From the NCBI RefSeq assembly GCF_030272615.1, contig NC_081415.1, forward strand, positions 513,387,034-513,451,033: DNA of 64,000 nt, written 5' to 3'. Of this stretch, positions 59,625 to 64,000 are shown one piece after another. Position numbers and translations under genes: made by a program. The notes beneath the pieces are model-generated. The model made no database searches. It had not been told where the DNA came from and was given only the letters and a program-made list of their open reading frames with translations. Position 1 is the stretch's first letter. Every line of letters starts with the position of its first letter. The stretch is from Cryptomeria japonica. Taxonomy: Eukaryota; Streptophyta; Pinopsida; Cupressales; Cupressaceae.

Positions 59625-61078
59625 TGTTGGCATTTTTAGATTATTGGCATTTTGCATTTAGATTGCATTAATGATATGTTGTCATGAATGTCAATTGAAC
59701 TAGTGAATGATATTCATGATATTGCTAATGTTACTATTGATATTGTTTTTATCTTGTAACCGGTATGATAAACTTTGTGGAAGATGTTGTAAACCAGTAT
59801 ATGGTAGTTTGTAAGTTGAACCAGTTTATAAGGTTAAACATTTCTATGTTATGTAAATTGATAAACCCTACCAATTGTTTTGTCTTAAACCCTAACCGAT
59901 CAAGTTTTTTGGTTTATGTTGAGCGGTAATGATGGAGACACTATGATCATTGAATGAGGATTAGTTTAGATTGATATGGCACATTTGTTATCTTTGAAAG
60001 GACAATAGTGGATTGCATCTAATACATAGTGCGTGATGAGTTACAAAGTCTGATGAAGCAGTGATCATGGAGTGTTTGGAATTTTATTGAAGAATGTGAA
60101 GAGATTGTTATGATTTCTAATGGTCAAGATTATACTGAGTTGTTTGTAATCTTGATGATGAGAATTAGGTTTTTGTTGTGTTACCAACCTAGTTGATTTG
60201 TATTTAAGGTCGTTGAAGTTGTTTGTAAAAAGAGTTGGCAAAGTTGACAGAAATTAGTTGAGTGTGTGGTTGCCAAACCAGTGGATGGATTTGCAGTTTG
60301 AGTAAAGGTAGATTGAAGCTTAAGAAGGATCTGATCAAGTAGATGAAGTACTATTCAGGTAGATCAAGGAAGCCTGTTGTTTTCTAACAATTACAATAGA
60401 AATTGAAATCCCCTAACCAAGTAAGCTCTAACAATCTTGGTTACTTTCTAAATCCTCTAACAAGGTGGTCCATTAGTTTGGATTCTCAAATCCTCCAGAG
60501 AGGTTACTCCTAACAGGGTATTGTGCTTTTCATCAAGGCATATTTGTAAATCCCTTAACCAGGTGATTCCTAACTGGAATTAGTTCATAATAGGACTTAT
60601 TGTAAAAGATTTAACAGGATTGGCTCCTAATAGGGTGAACTTTAGAAGAGTTCATATAGCTATCCTTGTGAGTCGCATCTCACCGTGGTTTTTCCCTATT
60701 TGGGTTTTCCACATATAAATATTTGTGTCTAGTGGCGAATGCTTTTGTGGTTATGATCTTATTTGTTGATTTGATTAACTACTTAATTATTTTGATAAGG
60801 CATGATAATTGGAAGCATGAGAGATAAATATGTTGATATTTGATTAAGCATTTTTTATGTTTACAAGATTGAAGTTGTTTACTGTTATGTTGGTATAATA
60901 GTCAAACCAGTTGATGATTGATTGATGTTGGTAATCTTTGAGACATTATCTTGATAGATTTATTTGTTGATAAGTTTATTTTGAGTTTGGGAGTTTGTAT
61001 CAGTTTCTCAGTATACTAATTCACCCCCCTCCCCCTCTCAGTATTCTACTAGGTACTTATTCTTTCATCATACCATCA
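59625..61078 (+). repeat. LTR H
   Basis: 1454 bp, TGTTGGCATTTT... to ...ACCATCA. Its first about 20 bases are partly duplicated (TTGGCATTTT recurs at 59644). Stem-loop at 60668-60683, TATA-like GTATTTAAGG at about 60200. Confidence 0.92.
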
Positions 61079-62384
61079 TTAACATTCCCAATTCATTCAT
61101 AATCCAAACTACCATGTGGAGAGATTGAATCTAGTGAATTTTCTTCTCCTCTTTCTAATGTAACATCGTGAAAAGTGTTTGAAGGATAACCAATAGTGAA
61201 ACTCTCATCTCTCTTTGAGGGAAACGAGTATTTTTCCTCTTGATCTATCATTCACCATTTTTCCACCATTACATTTTGGTGAACCTGATGTCTTGCATGT
61301 TTTCCTGTGAACAAAATTGCATATTTTTCATTCACAATTTTCAAATTTCTGCAAACTTAGTGGTTAAATCATTAAAAACCCTAGTTTTTTAAATTAAAAT
61401 TGAACTTGTGATTTGTAAAATTTTCTTGTGGTTATCTTAGATCTGAAAAATTGTTTTGTTTGTCAAATTCAATTTCCTCCTTGTCTTGTTCAATTTGCAA
61501 ATAAAATTTACAAAATTAAGAGGTTACTTGTTAAAACCCTAATTTTCAAAAATAATCTTGAACCTGTGCAAAAATTGGATTTCAATTTCATTTTCAAATT
61601 ACTGTTTGTTCTAAAATTTGTCTTCAATCCTACAATTCAAATTTTCAATTTCCCCCCTTTTCCCCAAAATTCAAATTTTAAAATTAAGTGGTTATGTCAT
61701 AAAACCCTAATTTTCAAATTTAATTGGATTTTGTGTGAATTTTAAATAAATTTCATCTCAAATCAGATTTCTAAACATTTTCCAAGGTGTCCCTATCTAT
61801 TATGTTTGACCTTTTTCAAAATTACAATTCAATTCCTCTTTCTCTTCAAAACCCTGATAGGGTCCTATTTTCACATTTGCGCCTTCATTTCACCCATCTA
61901 GAGATCATAAAATTTGCCATTTTGGGGGGGTTAGCTTTAACATCATCATAATATCCATCCTTGAAAATTTTGGCAAAAGTTGGCTGGGCCATGTGCATTT
62001 CCACCACGGTCCTCGACTTTTTTCTCAAAATTTTGGGAGACTATTATGAGAGTATTTAGTAGCATAAATCCTGAAGATTGGTTAATTTTATCAATTTTTG
62101 ATCCCTCTAGAATCCGAAATACCTCCAAAATTCAACATTTCAACTTTCAAGAAATTTTTAAAATTAAGAGGTTAATTATAGTCTGCCCTGATTTTAAAAA
62201 TTTTGATTTTAAATTTAAGTGGTCTCTATTTTGAAATTCCAATTTCTTTTCATTTTTTGAAATTGTGTCATTCTCTTCCCCCAATAAAGTTCAAATTGTG
62301 TAATCCTTATTTTCTTAAATTTTGCATTACTCAATTTTGTAAGATTTGTTCCACAATTCAAAATTCAAATTTTCCCTCTAGTGC
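61079..62384 (+). repeat. 5' non-coding region of a Gypsy element, with degenerate tandem repeats
   Basis: Units reading AAATTAAGTGGTTA, then AAAACCCTAATTTTCAAA, start at about 61356, 61514 and 61682, with a weaker one at about 62160 (period about 160-168 bp). A block at 61930-61980 resembles part of LTR I (42250-42300: ATATCATCATA, then AAAATTTGGTGAAAG), so some of this is probably LTR. The LTR limits and primer site could not be fixed. Confidence 0.5.
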
Positions 62385-64000
62385 ATGAGTTTTACCACTA
62401 TTAGTCCTACCTATCCTATCCACATTAGATGAAGAATTAGAATTAAGGCTTCCCAAGGTTTAATTACCAAGGAGATGGAGCCTAATTTGGGTCACTTCTT
62501 TAGTAAGGAACATGCTTCCCATCCTAATCATGTTCCTATTCACCCCATTAAGGGATCCCATGATGAAGAAGAAGCTTTAAGTAGGGTTTCTTTAGATCAA
62601 CTTTCCACATTGGACAATCAATTTGATAGCTTTCAACAATGGATGTCCTAAGAATACCCTAATAGTGAAACTCTTCCATTAATTGAAGATCTGAAATGTG
62701 TGATTCAAAGTGATATAATGAAATTGATATATTGTGTGGCATTTCACATATTGTTGATTCTAATGTCATGCCTAACAAGAGTTGTGCTAAAACCCTAGGT
62801 TAATCACAAACCTCAACACAAGTCAATTCTTCCATTCCTTTGACTACTCTTATGACTAGTATTCCTACTTTCACATCTAACATCATGGCTACTTCAACTC
62901 AAAATGTCATTCCTACAACCATAGGTCATGTGGGAAATCCTTCTTCTTCATTTAATTCTCCATCGTTACCTATGTTTTCCATGAATATTCCTACTATTCC
63001 TCAACCAATCAGTGTGACACAAGGGGGAAATTTTGTCAACACCTTTATTCCTCCTTTAAGTGTCCCTTTTCCTACCCAATCATAACCTATGCCTACTTAT
63101 CATAATGTCCTACCACCTTATTCTCACTCCATCCATTCTTTCAATGACATCACACCACCTTCTCAATCACCTATGTCTAACATCAATTCTTCTACCAAAG
63201 TGACTATTAACAATCTTGCTCAAACCATGTCTTCCTTACAACAAAAAATTGCTTCCATGAGTCAATCCAAGTTTAGTGTGCCAATCTTTGATGTTTGGAG
63301 CCCACTTTCTCTTCATATTGTTATAGTCATGCCAACTAAGCATGTGGAGATCCTTCAATTTGAACTCTATAACGGAAAAGGTGATCTTCTTATGCATGTC
63401 AAAACATTTCAAATCTTGTGTACTAATTTTCTTATGATCAAAGATTGCTTGCAAAACTATTTACAAGAACACTAAGAGATAAGGCTTTACAATGGTATTG
63501 CTCTCTGCCTTCTTATTCTATCAGTTCCTTTCAACAACTAGCAAATGCTTTCATCCAACAATTTGAAAATAGCATTGGTCCTAAAATCACTTTGAGTGAT
63601 TTAATGCATTGTAAACAAGGTGTTAAAGCAAAAATGACTGATTTCATTGGTAGACATAAGCATTTGTGTGCTCAAATTTCTTTCCATGTACCTGATAATG
63701 ATATTCAAAGAATTTTCATTTCTAATTTACAAAAAGATATTAGGGAAAATCTTCTTTTGTCTGAGTTTACTTCCTTTCCGCAATTGTGTGCAACACTCCA
63801 TAATTATCAATTGGCTATAAGTCAAATGGAGCAATCCACTCCTATGGCTTCGAGTGATAAGGGGGAGAGTGTTCAACAACCATTTATGAAGTTCAAACCA
63901 ATCAAGTTTAATGATCCAATCAACAACAACCATGTTAATGCTAGAATAGGTGTACCTTCTATTTCTAAATTTTTCCAAAGAGAAAGATAGTTTACCCCTT
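62385..64000 (+). pseudogene. Gypsy Gag, running off the window
   Basis: ATG 62385 begins MSFTTISPTYPIHI; stops near 62430 and 62650. A frameshift near 62730 leads into a Ser/Thr/Pro-rich N-terminal region (ATSTQNVIPTTIGHVGNPSS). The retrotransposon-Gag core follows: VEILQFELYNGKGDLLMHVK, a frameshift at about 63455, then LFTRTLRDKALQWYCSLPSY, ANAFIQQFENSIGP, MTDFIGRHKHLCAQ, RIFISNLQKDIRENLLLSE. The last visible codons are followed by TAG at 63988-63990, which is probably another point stop because pol has not been reached. Confidence 0.88.

Larger units (their letters stand above)
46117..61078 (+). mobile_element. Copia element G-H, interrupted in gag by element E-F
   Basis: LTR G, primer site, start of gag, nested E-F (47851-55479), rest of gag, PR, IN, RT, RNase H, polypurine tract, LTR H. 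Hand comparison of the first 330 bp of the LTRs gives about 8-9% difference. No matching target duplication is visible outside the LTRs (CATAT on the left, TTAAC on the right). Confidence 0.92.

Noticed and set aside
46112-61083. Target duplication for G-H
   Set aside because: CATAT on the left and TTAAC on the right do not match.

Overview
The window looks like heterochromatic, AT-rich nuclear DNA of a seed plant with a large, retrotransposon-rich genome. Nested, heavily decayed Copia and Gypsy elements with 1.1-1.5 kb LTRs and iMet-type primer sites would suit a conifer or other gymnosperm; that taxonomic guess is inference only. I found no intact host gene, tRNA, rRNA or CRISPR array. Every stretch with recognisable coding signal derives from retroelements or is unidentified and broken.

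Layout. 1-4269: AT-rich non-coding DNA with one broken acidic ORF, an 89-bp tandem duplication and a (TA)n tract. 4270-6900: minus-strand Copia relic in which integrase is fused to RNase H by a deletion. 7120-9363 and 12577-12730: diverged repeats interrupted by a second minus-strand Copia (9364-12576) that keeps both LTRs but lost gag, protease and half of integrase. 12928-13275: 63-bp minisatellite. 13878-15030: Copia gag/protease relic. 15157-30615: an old plus-strand element laid out LTR A - internal - LTR B - partial second internal. A younger full-length Copia (LTR C 16291 to LTR D 24026, perfect CAATT target duplication) sits exactly between LTR A and its primer site. 30616-40632: minus-strand non-chromodomain Gypsy with a large extra ORF downstream of pol. 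40700-41000: CpG-rich patch. 41165-41940: Copia RNase H relic. 41941-45840: small non-autonomous element with a G-patch-like ORF and mosaic LTRs. 46117-61078: Copia (LTRs G and H) carrying a second nested element (LTRs E and F, 47851-55479, perfect GATGT duplication) inside its gag. 61079-64000: 5' part of another Gypsy element whose gag runs off the window.

The most notable object is a pair of elements (A-B and E-F) with unrelated LTRs but one shared design and no pol: a coiled-coil Gag with four zinc knuckles, then a conserved TATA-like site and leader, then a long second ORF I cannot assign (a conserved helical region, a basic stretch, a charged stretch and a C-terminal coiled coil). They resemble published non-autonomous GAG-carrying LTR elements, but the second ORF makes them unusual. 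They would have to depend on pol-encoding Copia relatives such as C-D or G-H, with which they share primer site, LTR ends, a stem-loop near the LTR 3' end, and a doubled polypurine tract.
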